Source: CAVQEG01 sp963711465 (GTDB taxonomy: Bacteria; Bacteroidota; Ignavibacteria; OLB7). From it: a DNA stretch of 64,000 bases. Under the pieces are notes generated by a model. That model did not search any database, was not told the DNA's origin, and was given only the letters and a program-made list of their open reading frames with translations. The stretch's first letter is position 1, and the number at the start of each line of letters is the position of its first letter. The stretch covers positions 248,001-312,000 of the forward strand of contig CAVQEG010000001.1 in NCBI GenBank assembly GCA_963711465.1. Direction: 5' to 3'. This document shows, one piece after another, positions 7,030 through 15,387 of the stretch. The position numbers and the translations under genes are program-made.

Positions 7030-9567
7030 ATGAATCACCGCGACACGCGACCGTCGACATGGAATCTGATTCTGCAGCGAAGAATCCTCGCCGCAGCACT
7101 TGCGGTCGCCGTGCTTGCCATCGAGCTCTCTCCGCTCGCCGCGCGTGCCGATCGGTTTGACCCGACGGCCAAGGGTAGCGCCACGCGCGCGGCGTCGGAG
7201 GGAGCCGGGTTGCTGACCCCCACCGTCGATGCGGTCGCCTTCGATACCCTCGGCGTTCGCTTCTATGCCGATACCACGGTCGGCCTCTTCTGGGACACCG
7301 TTGCGATCAAGGGACTGACGACGATCGCCATCCGCGTCCACGGTACAGGCAGCGCTTCGATCGTCGTTCCCGCATCGATCGACGTCAGCAAGTTGACCGG
7401 ATTTACTCCTGTCCCGATCCGAATTCAGCCCGATGCACCCGGTCCGGTCCTCGCCGTCGTCGACCTGTACGCCGTCGCCGGTAACGGAGCCGCAGACACC
7501 ATCGCTCGCGATTCGATTCTCATCACCGCAACCGCCGTCGCCGTCGATCCGCTGGTGGGAAGTGCCGCCCGGATCGTCGGAGCGGAGAACCTGCCGTCCG
7601 ACTCCGTCGATTTCGGCTGGGTTCACCTCGACTCCTGCTCTCTTCGCTACGGTGCGTGGAATGCCCCCGCTGCGGTCATTCCCGGTTCGCTGGTGACACA
7701 GACGGCGGTTCCCATCGAAGGCGACACCGGCTCGCTCCTGGTTCAGATTCTGAAGAATCCCGCCCCCCTGCACGACTCGGCTGGTGCGTCGATCGTTGCA
7801 AGCTGCTGTGACGTCCGCGTCGACGGCGATCTGGCCGCGACCTGGGAGATCCGCTCCTCACTTGGACGTCGCCGCATCGTCCTGCGGGCCCGCATCGGCG
7901 CGGCCCGGCTGCTGCTGCCCCAGACGGTATCCTTCGGCCTCATCGATTCGTGTACGGTTCGACCGCTGGTGATCACCAACAACGGTCGCGGCCCGTTTCC
8001 GCTCGATGTGACCGGCAACCTGCTGAGCGAGGCGTTCCACCTGGTCGGGTCGGCCGACACCGTGCTGCACATCCCTGCCGGGGCAAGCGATACCCTGCTG
8101 GTGGAAACCTGTCCGGACGGTACCGGTATCGCCACCGGTGTCGACAGCGTGCTCACCAGCGAGGGCGCCGGCGCCGTGTTTCTCTCGCGAACCGTGGCCA
8201 CCTCACGCATCGCCCTGGTGGATTCGCTCGGCAACGTCGTCGCACCGTCGGGCAACGAAACCGAGTGGACCCTCGATGTCGGGACGATTGCCCGGGATTC
8301 GAGTCTATCGCGGCAATACCGATTCATCGTAGTCGGAAGCGCCCGACTGTTTGCCGATGCTCCCGTTCACAGCGGCTCCACCGCGTTCGATGTGACGCCA
8401 CGGACTGCGATCGCCACCGCGTCATCGGTCGACACGGTCGCGTTCGACGTCGAATTCCATCCATTGAACGACACTTCTGCCGACTCGAGTCTGGCGGCGA
8501 CCGTCACGTACGACCGTCCGTGGGACGATCCTACGCTCGTGCTGCACCTTCTCGGCTCCTGGCGCTCTGACACGACCGTCGCCGCACGTCCGCTCGTGTC
8601 GCCACACCGGCTCGACTTCTCGCCGGTTCCGACCGACAGCTGCGCAGTGCTGCGTTTGACGGTGAGCAACCCGACGGCGTCGCCGGTGACGCTGAAGCTG
8701 GGATCGAACGAATTCCGCATCGAGGTGCCGGCGTCGAACGTGATTCTTCCCGGTGCGGTCGCCGACACCGTGGTCGTGCGATTCTGCCCGGATTCGGCTT
8801 CGACATTCACCGCCTGGCTGATGCTGCAGGGTACGAGCTGGATCGATTCGGTCCGGCTCCAGGGCGAGGGGACGTTGGCTGAACCTGACGTGGTCGGATT
8901 GACGCTTCAGGGGGACGACACGGCGGCGCACCCCGGCGACACGGTGCGTCTCGCGCTCCGGCTCAAGAGCACGAGCGGGTCGGTCTCACTGGCTCGATTG
9001 TTTGCGAGCATCGCCTACGACTCCTTGTCGCTCTTCCCGGTCGGCGTCGATTCCACGCCGGCGGCTCCCGCGTTCACATGGACGGTGCCGACGCCGGGGC
9101 GTCTGGTGCTCGAGTACGACAAACGGGTCGAGGTGCAGCCCGGCGACGTCGCCATCGCCCAGTTCGTTGCGCTCTCGACCGGGTCGACCAGTACCGTCGT
9201 GTCGATCGACACTGCCGACGCGGGGACGACACCGATCGCGATCGGACCGGACGCAATCGTGCGGTTGCCCTTCTGCGACGCCGGGCGGGGCGTGGGAGTG
9301 CGCACGCTCGCGCGGCTCGCCGCCGCGTCGCGCATCGTCTCCGGCGGAGCGCTCACGGTGTCGTATCAATCGCCCGCCGGTATCCCGGTGTCGCTGCGAC
9401 TGGTCGCAGTGGACGGAACCGAAGCGGCGCGCATCGAGCTTCCCGGAGGGGACGGTTCGCGACGAACCGAGCGTCTGGCGCTGGAGGGAATTCCGCCGGG
9501 CTTCTATGTGCTCGAACTGCAGTCGGGCGCGACGCACGGTGCGGTCACCGTCCTGATTCAACGGTGA
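7030..9567 (+). CDS. Secreted choice-of-anchor D-like surface protein
   Basis: An 845-residue exported protein. The ATG at 7030 (MNHRDTRPSTWNLILQRRILAAALAVAVLAIELSPLAARA) gives a long-n-region signal peptide; a GTG at 7015 is an alternative. The body consists of repeated immunoglobulin-like beta-sandwiches with the 'F..V..DSC.....V.N....P..L' pattern of HYDIN/ASPM/choice-of-anchor D domains (for example near DNA 7,600, 7,920 and 8,610). A cohesin-like domain begins about residue 619 (GLTLQGDDTAAHPGDTVRL). The last 80 residues are a degenerate sorting-type domain (VDGTEAARIELPG... GFYVLELQSG) that lacks the PNP motif. It is followed after 10 bp by the OmpA-like gene. The same gene combination recurs at 43,747-53,158. 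Confidence 0.82.
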   Translation: MNHRDTRPSTWNLILQRRILAAALAVAVLAIELSPLAARADRFDPTAKGSATRAASEGAGLLTPTVDAVAFDTLGVRFYADTTVGLFWDTVAIKGLTTIAIRVHGTGSASIVVPASIDVSKLTGFTPVPIRIQPDAPGPVLAVVDLYAVAGNGAADTIARDSILITATAVAVDPLVGSAARIVGAENLPSDSVDFGWVHLDSCSLRYGAWNAPAAVIPGSLVTQTAVPIEGDTGSLLVQILKNPAPLHDSAGASIVASCCDVRVDGDLAATWEIRSSLGRRRIVLRARIGAARLLLPQTVSFGLIDSCTVRPLVITNNGRGPFPLDVTGNLLSEAFHLVGSADTVLHIPAGASDTLLVETCPDGTGIATGVDSVLTSEGAGAVFLSRTVATSRIALVDSLGNVVAPSGNETEWTLDVGTIARDSSLSRQYRFIVVGSARLFADAPVHSGSTAFDVTPRTAIATASSVDTVAFDVEFHPLNDTSADSSLAATVTYDRPWDDPTLVLHLLGSWRSDTTVAARPLVSPHRLDFSPVPTDSCAVLRLTVSNPTASPVTLKLGSNEFRIEVPASNVILPGAVADTVVVRFCPDSASTFTAWLMLQGTSWIDSVRLQGEGTLAEPDVVGLTLQGDDTAAHPGDTVRLALRLKSTSGSVSLARLFASIAYDSLSLFPVGVDSTPAAPAFTWTVPTPGRLVLEYDKRVEVQPGDVAIAQFVALSTGSTSTVVSIDTADAGTTPIAIGPDAIVRLPFCDAGRGVGVRTLARLAAASRIVSGGALTVSYQSPAGIPVSLRLVAVDGTEAARIELPGGDGSRRTERLALEGIPPGFYVLELQSGATHGAVTVLIQR

Positions 9568-9577
9568 GCGCCACCTG

Positions 9578-11518
9578 ATGCGAATTGCACCACTCATAGC
9601 ATTTCTTCTCCTGTTCAGCACCGTGACGGCGCGCGCCCAACCGTACGTCGAAGCCGCTGGCGGCGTCACCGGCTCGTTCGGATCCGTACCGGTGTTCGCC
9701 GGTTCGCCCGACTGCGGCAGGTTCGCGACGGCGCTGCCGATCGTTGACGGCGCCAACGACCGGTGGAGTCTGGCTGCCGGCTGGGTGTTCGACAGTCTCC
9801 CGGCTGACATGGGCTTTCGGCTCGGTCTGGCGCTGAATCACTCCGCGACGACGTTTTCGACGACACCGGTGGATCGATTCGTGGCGGTCGTCGACGGAAC
9901 GCTGACGGCGATTGACAGGCGGTACGAGCTGTCGGTCTCCGACTGGTCGATCCGGCTTCGGCCGTCGGTTCGAATTCAACCGTTCGGCCTGATGAACCTC
10001 GATGTCGGTGCAGAGGCGGGCTATCGGTTCGGACTGACGGCATATCAGGACGAGCGGATGCTGGGCGGATATGGATTCGCGACGGCCGGTACGTTCCGCA
10101 ACGGCGACACGTCGGTGCGGCTGATGCTCGACGACGAGCGCGGTTCCTTCGACGCCGAGCGTATGAGCGCGGGATTGTCGATCGGGATTCCGGTGCGGAT
10201 GGGGGATGAATTCGAACTGGAGCCCTCGGTGCTGCTCGACCTGGTGTCGCCGCTGACGGGTCGCACTTGGACGACGCTGGGAGCATCCGTGGCGCTGCGG
10301 TGGTATCCGTTCGACGCATCGGCCGACTCGTTGACGAAGCCGGTGCCTCAGGAACCGGTTCGCACTACTGCGCCGCCACCGCGGGCGGCGATCGCGCTGA
10401 GCGGTCGCGACGAACGGGGAAATCCGACCGACGCGGCGCGCGTGAATCTCTTCGGAACGTTCACGCGCACGAGGATGAATCTCACCCGATGGATCGTCTT
10501 CGACACCAACACGGCGGCACTGCCCGGGTCGTTTCCTCGGCTGAGCCCGGCGGCGGCCGCGGCGTTCGAACCCGATTCACTGGTGGAAATGCCAGCGGGT
10601 GCGCTCGTGCGTCAGTCGCTCAACGTGATTGCCAGCCGGATGCGTCGCGACACTGCGGCGACGATCTGGCTGGCGGGGCGCGTCGCGCCTGGCGAACCCG
10701 CGTGGCTGGCATACGCGCGCGTGGAATCCGTGCGCCACTACTTCGAGTCGGTATGGGAAATCGAACCGGAGCGCCTCGAGGTACGCAATCTCGAGGGGCG
10801 GCTTCCGCAGGACGTGCCGGCCGACGTTCCGGCCGTGTTCATCGGCGGAGACGCGGGGGTGCTGCGACCGCTGCACGCGCGGAGACTCGACGACGATGTG
10901 GATCCACCGCTGGTGAGCATCGCACCGCGGATCGAGGCCGCCTCGGGCGTGCGGGACTGGGAGATCACGCTTCGCGCGGGAGGCACGGTGCTCGGACGGT
11001 ACACGAGGGCACAGAGTCGGAGCGGTGAGGACGTGACCCTGCACTGGACCGCGGGCGGAGTCGACTCGCTCGGGCGATCCCGACTCGCGGCCGAGCTCGC
11101 GGTGGTCGATTCGCTTGGCCGGCGGGACACGGCCTCGGCATCGGTAGCGCTGGACCTCCACTATCGACTGCGCGCTGTCGATCGCCAGGTCGACCCGGTT
11201 CATGGCATCGAGACGGCGACGATCACGTTCTTCCCGGTGAGCGACGACGATACCGGCGCGCGAAACCGAAACGCGCAGGCCGCGGCGGCACTGATCGCTG
11301 CGATGGGTCCTGGGGCGACGGTAGAGGCGGCGGGGCGGTTGCCGGATGGTGTGCTGGCGTCGATCGCCGATCGCATCGGCAGGGCGCCTGTTGCTGACGG
11401 CGGAACCGATCCGGCCGCCGAACTGCAGAGCATCGACTCGGAGCTGCCGATCGGACGCCGGCTCTCGGCCGACGGTTGGATCCGCATCTCACGTCACTTC
11501 GATCCGACGGGTCGGTGA
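9578..11518 (+). CDS. Outer-membrane protein with degenerate OmpA-like region
   Basis: A 646-residue envelope protein starting MRIAPLIAFLLLFSTVTARAQ (signal peptide). Residues about 22-250 look like an outer-membrane beta-barrel: alternating hydrophobics, and a final strand VALRWYPF. They contain a SPDCGRF segment that recalls SPTCPDYGRF of the paralogue at 45,203. Residues about 295-420 align by eye with the first OmpA-like region of that paralogue (WIVFDTNTAALP..., then RARIE-type helix YARVESVRHYFESVWEIEPERLEV). The Asp/Arg residues that bind peptidoglycan in true OmpA_C domains are not clearly retained. It lies 10 bp after the surface-protein gene and is presumably co-transcribed with it. 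Peptidoglycan anchoring is therefore doubtful. Confidence 0.72.
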   Translation: MRIAPLIAFLLLFSTVTARAQPYVEAAGGVTGSFGSVPVFAGSPDCGRFATALPIVDGANDRWSLAAGWVFDSLPADMGFRLGLALNHSATTFSTTPVDRFVAVVDGTLTAIDRRYELSVSDWSIRLRPSVRIQPFGLMNLDVGAEAGYRFGLTAYQDERMLGGYGFATAGTFRNGDTSVRLMLDDERGSFDAERMSAGLSIGIPVRMGDEFELEPSVLLDLVSPLTGRTWTTLGASVALRWYPFDASADSLTKPVPQEPVRTTAPPPRAAIALSGRDERGNPTDAARVNLFGTFTRTRMNLTRWIVFDTNTAALPGSFPRLSPAAAAAFEPDSLVEMPAGALVRQSLNVIASRMRRDTAATIWLAGRVAPGEPAWLAYARVESVRHYFESVWEIEPERLEVRNLEGRLPQDVPADVPAVFIGGDAGVLRPLHARRLDDDVDPPLVSIAPRIEAASGVRDWEITLRAGGTVLGRYTRAQSRSGEDVTLHWTAGGVDSLGRSRLAAELAVVDSLGRRDTASASVALDLHYRLRAVDRQVDPVHGIETATITFFPVSDDDTGARNRNAQAAAALIAAMGPGATVEAAGRLPDGVLASIADRIGRAPVADGGTDPAAELQSIDSELPIGRRLSADGWIRISRHFDPTGR

Positions 11519-11671
11519 GATCGGTTCCGGCGAACCGGCGTGCCGATCTGTTGCAACCTCTCGCGGCGCTTCACCACGCAAATTCCTAAGTTCTTCCTTC
11601 GTCCGAATTCGAACAGGTGGTCGGGCATCCCTCGTCGGCCCCTTCCACTCGGGTGATCACCCACCAACCGC

Positions 11672-12148
11672 ATGGCCATGGGCGAAATTCTCAATCGCCG
11701 CCTCAAGCAGCAGAAGTCGATCGCACCGGAGTCGGCAGCCGTATTGAATCTCATCGTGGCTGCGAACTACGTGCAGGACGACATCAGCCGCCTCGTGGGC
11801 GAGTTCGGCATCTCGCATCAGCAGTACAACATCCTGCGGATTCTGCGCGGAGCGCATCCCTCCGGCTATCCGTGTGGCGAGATTTCCAGCCGTATGCTCG
11901 ACCGTGCGCCGGACATCACGCGTCGACTCGATGGACTCGAGAAGGCGGGGCTCGTCGCGCGTGAGCGCCGAAGCGACGACCGGCGCGTGGTCATCACCAC
12001 GATCACCGAACGCGGACTGCAGCTGCTGTCGAACATCGATCCGCGCATGGCGGAGCTCAATCAGCGACTGGGAACCCGTCTGTCGTCTGAGGAGATCGAG
12101 GAGCTCTCACGGCTCTGCGAGCGACTCTACGGCGACGACGTCGAATAG
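11672..12148 (+). CDS. MarR-family transcriptional regulator
   Basis: A 158-residue winged-helix DNA-binding protein. The core is seen as FGISHQQYNILRILRGAHPSGYPCGEISSRMLDRAPDITRRLDGLEKAGLVARERRS-DDRRVVITTITERG. This carries the recognition helix and the DRR-x-V wing typical of MarR proteins. A second ATG two codons later (11678) is possible. The pirin gene begins only 13 bp after its stop, a common MarR/pirin arrangement in which the regulator is expected to control its neighbour and respond to an electrophile or phenolic ligand. The ligand is not predictable here. Confidence 0.93.
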   Translation: MAMGEILNRRLKQQKSIAPESAAVLNLIVAANYVQDDISRLVGEFGISHQQYNILRILRGAHPSGYPCGEISSRMLDRAPDITRRLDGLEKAGLVARERRSDDRRVVITTITERGLQLLSNIDPRMAELNQRLGTRLSSEEIEELSRLCERLYGDDVE

Positions 12149-12161
12149 CCACGACACATCC

Positions 12162-12860
12162 ATGATCACGATCCGAAAGTCCACCGACCGGGGTCACGCC
12201 GATCACGGCTGGCTCGATACCCATCACACGTTTGCGTTCGCCGGCTACTACGACCCGGAGCACGTGCACTTCCGATCGCTGCGTGTGATCAACGAGGATC
12301 GCGTCGCGCCCGGTGCCGGGTTCGGCACCCATCCGCACAGGGATATGGAAATCCTGACGTGGGTGCTCTCCGGTGCGCTGGAGCATCGCGACAACATGGG
12401 CAACGGCGGAGTGATCCGTCCCGGCGACATCCAGCGGATGAGCGCCGGTACCGGCGTGACCCACAGCGAGTACAACCATTCTGCGGACGAGCCGGTGCAC
12501 TTCCTGCAGATCTGGATCATGCCCGAGCGCGCCGGCATTGAGCCGGGCTACGAACAGCGGACGATCCCCGAACCGTTCCGGCGGAATTCGCTGCGACTGA
12601 TCGCCGGACCGGACGCGAACAGCGGCGCGGTGCTGATTCATCAGGACGCGCGCGTATACAACGCGTTGCTCGAGGCCGGTTCGACGCTCGAGCACGTGCT
12701 TGCTCCCGGCCGCTTCGCGTGGTTGCAGGTCGCGCGTGGCAGCGTCCGGCTCAACGACGTGGTGCTCGAGGTAGGGGACGGTGCCGCGGTGAGCGAGGAA
12801 GTTCGACTGGAGATCGCGGCCGACGACGACGCTGAGTTGCTGCTCTTCGATCTCGCGTGA
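12162..12860 (+). CDS. Pirin-family bicupin protein
   Basis: A 232-residue cytoplasmic bicupin. The ATG at 12162 (MITIRKSTDRGHADHGWLDTHHTFAF) is chosen because relatives begin there; upstream frame extension is antisense to nothing and overlaps marR. The metal-binding motif of the N-terminal cupin is intact: GTHPHRDMEILTWVLSGALEHRD with the later glutamate/histidine block GTGVTHSEYNHS. The C-terminal cupin (about 150-232) has lost metal ligands, as in the YhhW/YhaK group. Members are iron-dependent oxygenases (quercetinase-like) or redox-sensing cofactors. It is probably co-transcribed with the MarR gene. Confidence 0.92.
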   Translation: MITIRKSTDRGHADHGWLDTHHTFAFAGYYDPEHVHFRSLRVINEDRVAPGAGFGTHPHRDMEILTWVLSGALEHRDNMGNGGVIRPGDIQRMSAGTGVTHSEYNHSADEPVHFLQIWIMPERAGIEPGYEQRTIPEPFRRNSLRLIAGPDANSGAVLIHQDARVYNALLEAGSTLEHVLAPGRFAWLQVARGSVRLNDVVLEVGDGAAVSEEVRLEIAADDDAELLLFDLA

Positions 12861-12986
12861 GCACATCGCCATCCGTGTGAGACGACGCGCTGTCGAGACC
12901 GCGGTATATCGTTTGCGACAGTGGCCGATCGATCCGGAGCGGTGGCGGCGACGACGGACAGTCATCAATTCGATTCGGGGGTTCTC

Positions 12987-13580
12987 ATGCAGCGAGAAAG
13001 CGAAACACGAATGAGCGCGTGGATGAAGGTGGCGGGACTCGGTGCCGTTGCGGGAATGCGATCGATGGCGGCACCGGCGATGCTTTCGGCGCACCTGGTC
13101 CGCAATCAGAATCCTCCACGACCCCATGAGTCGATGCTCGTCCGGCTGTTCGACAGCCCGATGTCCGCGGGAGTGTTCGGACTGATGGCCGCGGGCGAGG
13201 TGATCGCCGACAAGTTGCCGATACTGCCTGATCGGACGTCGCCGGCATCGCTGGTTGGTCGCGCGGTCGTCGGTGCCGCCGTCGGTTCAGTCGTGAGCGA
13301 ACGGTATGGCGAGCGCCGGACGGCGGGTGCGGCCCTCGGCGCTGCGGCCTCGCTGGCGTCGGCGACCGGCTCCTTCTTCCTGCGCCGTGCCGTGTCGCGG
13401 TTCATCCCCGACCGACTCGTTGCCGCGGCCGAAGATGCCGTTGTAGCGGGAACGGGACGGTGGGTGCTTGCGGCGCGTTCGGTTCCGGGCGAACGGCTCT
13501 TCAGCAGATTCACATCGGGATACGACCGCGGACGTTCACCATCGACGGCGGGTGAACCGCTCGCCGCGTCAACGTCGTGA
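12987..13580 (+). CDS. DUF4126-family membrane protein
   Basis: A 197-residue protein of unknown function with several short hydrophobic glycine/alanine-rich segments (AGLGAVAGMRSMAAPAML, GVFGLMAAGEVIADKLP, GRAVVGAAVGSVVSER). These match the DUF4126 pattern of small inner-membrane proteins. The ATG at 12987 is preferred because a GGGG stretch lies about 6 bases upstream; a GTG at 12921 and an ATG at 13011 are alternatives. The C-terminal 40 residues are polar and resemble a low-complexity tail. It lies between pirin and the oxidoreductase on the same strand; no functional link is evident. Confidence 0.75.
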   Translation: MQRESETRMSAWMKVAGLGAVAGMRSMAAPAMLSAHLVRNQNPPRPHESMLVRLFDSPMSAGVFGLMAAGEVIADKLPILPDRTSPASLVGRAVVGAAVGSVVSERYGERRTAGAALGAAASLASATGSFFLRRAVSRFIPDRLVAAAEDAVVAGTGRWVLAARSVPGERLFSRFTSGYDRGRSPSTAGEPLAASTS

Positions 13581-13621
13581 ACGCGCGTTGGCCGCCCGAC
13601 CCTCTGAATTCCACCCTTTCC

Positions 13622-14623
13622 ATGATCAACGACACGTATCGGGCGATGCTCGTCGAGGAGCGTGCCGACGGGACGTTTCAGCGACGTATCGTCGAGCGGC
13701 GAATCGACGAGCTGCCGACGCACGACACGCTCATCCGCGTCTCCTACTCCTCACTCAACTACAAGGACGCACTCTCTGCGGTCGGTAATCGGGGCGTCAC
13801 CAGGCACTACCCGCACCAGCCGGGGATCGATGCCGCGGGAAGCATCGTCGAATCGGGTGACCCGACGCTGCCTCCCGACACTCCCGTGATCGTCACCGGA
13901 TACGACCTCGGGATGGATACTGCAGGCGGATTCGGCCGGTTCATTCGCGTCCCATCTGACTGGGTCGTGCCGTTGCCGAAGGAATTGACACTCGAGGAGG
14001 CGATGATCTACGGCACGGCCGGTTTCACCGCCGCGCTGGGACTGTGGCGGCTCTCCGGTGCGGGCGCGGTTCGGCCCGAAGACGGCGATGTGCTGGTGAC
14101 CGGAGCGACCGGCGGCGTGGGGTCGCTGGCCGTCGCGTTCCTCGCCAGGGCGGGGTATCGCGTCGTCGCGTCGACCGGCAAGCTCGATCGCGAGGAGTAC
14201 CTGCGCGGGCTCGGGGCGGCCGAGGTCGTCGGACGCGACGCGGTACTCGACGCAACCAGTCGGCCGCTGCTGAAGGGGCGATGGGCCGGCGTCGTCGACA
14301 ACGTGGGGGGCGAGTACCTCACCTCTGCCATTCGCGCAACGAAGCTCCACGGTTCGGTCACCACCTGCGGCAATGTCGCATCACCCGAGATCGCACTGAC
14401 CGTCTATCCGTTCATCCTCCGCGGTGTCGCGCTGCTCGGAGTCGACTCCGGCAACACGCAGATGCCGCTGCGACGCGAGATCTGGCGACGCATGGCGACC
14501 GACTGGAGGATCGAGCAGCTCCACACGCTGAAGCGGGTGGTGACGCTCGATGGTCTCGACGCCGAGATCGACCGCATCCTTGCGGGTGAACAGGTCGGAA
14601 GGGTGGTGCTGCGGCACGACTGA
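13622..14623 (+). CDS. YhdH/YhfP-type quinone oxidoreductase (AcuI-like, MDR superfamily)
   Basis: A 333-residue zinc-free medium-chain dehydrogenase/reductase. The GroES-like N-terminal domain contains SSLNYKDALSAVGNRGVTRHYPHQPGIDAAG, typical of YhdH/AcuI, which reduces acrylyl-CoA or quinones with NADPH. The Rossmann domain carries VTGATGGVGSLAVAFLARAGYRVVASTGK, and VDNVGGEYL is the usual substrate-side motif. The C-terminal part is PFILRGVALLGVDSGNTQMP. The start MINDTYRAMLVEE at 13622 matches family starts. Acrylyl-CoA reductase activity (propionate or DMSP metabolism) is possible, but no pathway neighbours support it. Confidence 0.92.
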   Translation: MINDTYRAMLVEERADGTFQRRIVERRIDELPTHDTLIRVSYSSLNYKDALSAVGNRGVTRHYPHQPGIDAAGSIVESGDPTLPPDTPVIVTGYDLGMDTAGGFGRFIRVPSDWVVPLPKELTLEEAMIYGTAGFTAALGLWRLSGAGAVRPEDGDVLVTGATGGVGSLAVAFLARAGYRVVASTGKLDREEYLRGLGAAEVVGRDAVLDATSRPLLKGRWAGVVDNVGGEYLTSAIRATKLHGSVTTCGNVASPEIALTVYPFILRGVALLGVDSGNTQMPLRREIWRRMATDWRIEQLHTLKRVVTLDGLDAEIDRILAGEQVGRVVLRHD

Positions 14624-14646
14624 GCCAGCGGGGCTGGGAAAATTCA

Positions 14647-14686
14647 GAGCGGAGTGCCGACGACGCACGCGGTCGGCTCTCCGCTC
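14647..14686. terminator. Hairpin after the YhdH-type gene
   Basis: GAGCGGAG and CTCCGCTC pair around an inner GCCGAC/GTCGGC stem, interrupted by one mismatch, with a 10-nt loop. It lies 24 bp after the oxidoreductase stop and is followed by a short T-containing stretch, so it probably ends that transcript before the sigma gene. Confidence 0.55.
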
Positions 14687-14787
14687 GCTGCATTTCTGGG
14701 CAGGCAGGAATTCCGCGCAACGTTGCGACCAGAATTGCGTTCGCGTCACTTACCCATCGACAGGCACTTCATCCTGAGGAACGGCGC

Positions 14788-15387
14788 GTGACCGACGAGA
14801 ACCGAGAGGAATTCCTTCAACTGCTGCTGCCGCAGCGAGATCGGCTGATGCACTTCGCGCGCGGAATGACGCGCGACATGGAAGAAGCCCGCGATCTCGT
14901 CGGTGACGTCATCCTCGCGGCGCTCGAGGGATTCCAACGGCTGCGTTCCCGCGACGCCTTCCTCGGCTACCTGTTCACCATCGCCGTACGCATTCACCGT
15001 CGCAGGCGGTGGCGACGCAGGATCTTCGGAACCGTTGACGATCCGGACGAACTGGATCGACCCGATTCATCGCAGTCGCCGGACGTCGGCACCGACATCG
15101 AGGCGCTCCATCGGGCGCTGGACCTGCTGCCGGAGAAAGTGCGCGAGGCAGTCGTGCTGCACGAGATCTCGGGGCTGCGCGTGGAGGAAATCCGGCAGAT
15201 CCAGGGCGGTTCGCTCTCTGGCGTCAAGTCCCGTCTGGCGCGTGGGCGGCAGCGTCTTGCCGAACTGCTCGGCGTCGTTCCCTCCGAGTTCGAAGCACCC
15301 GTTCACCCCGAAACGCATCCGACACGGCGTCCTGACAACGACGGTCGACCGGTTGTCCTCTATTCGCAGTCACAGACACATGGCTAG
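14788..15387 (+). CDS. ECF-type RNA polymerase sigma factor
   Basis: A 199-residue ECF sigma factor. Start GTG at 14788, preceded by a TGAGGA ribosome-binding site (14,775-14,780). Region 2: RDRLMHFARGMTRDMEEARDLVGDVILAAL... FLGYLFTIAVRIHRRRRWRRR. Region 4: LDLLPEKVREAVVLHEISGLRVEEIRQIQ with the helix-turn-helix SLSGVKSRLARGRQRLAEL. The stop codon overlaps the next gene by 8 bp (ATGGCTAG at 15,380-15,387), indicating coupling to the downstream membrane/secreted protein. This pair is organised differently from the other two sigma modules of the window. Confidence 0.92.
   Translation: MTDENREEFLQLLLPQRDRLMHFARGMTRDMEEARDLVGDVILAALEGFQRLRSRDAFLGYLFTIAVRIHRRRRWRRRIFGTVDDPDELDRPDSSQSPDVGTDIEALHRALDLLPEKVREAVVLHEISGLRVEEIRQIQGGSLSGVKSRLARGRQRLAELLGVVPSEFEAPVHPETHPTRRPDNDGRPVVLYSQSQTHG

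Noticed and set aside
14718..14750. An ECF-type autoregulated promoter before the second sigma gene (CAACGTT ... CGTC)
   Set aside because: The spacing is too long for the usual ECF -35/-10 layout, and the GCAACGTTGC palindrome could equally be an unrelated site. No matching motif was found before the other two sigma genes.
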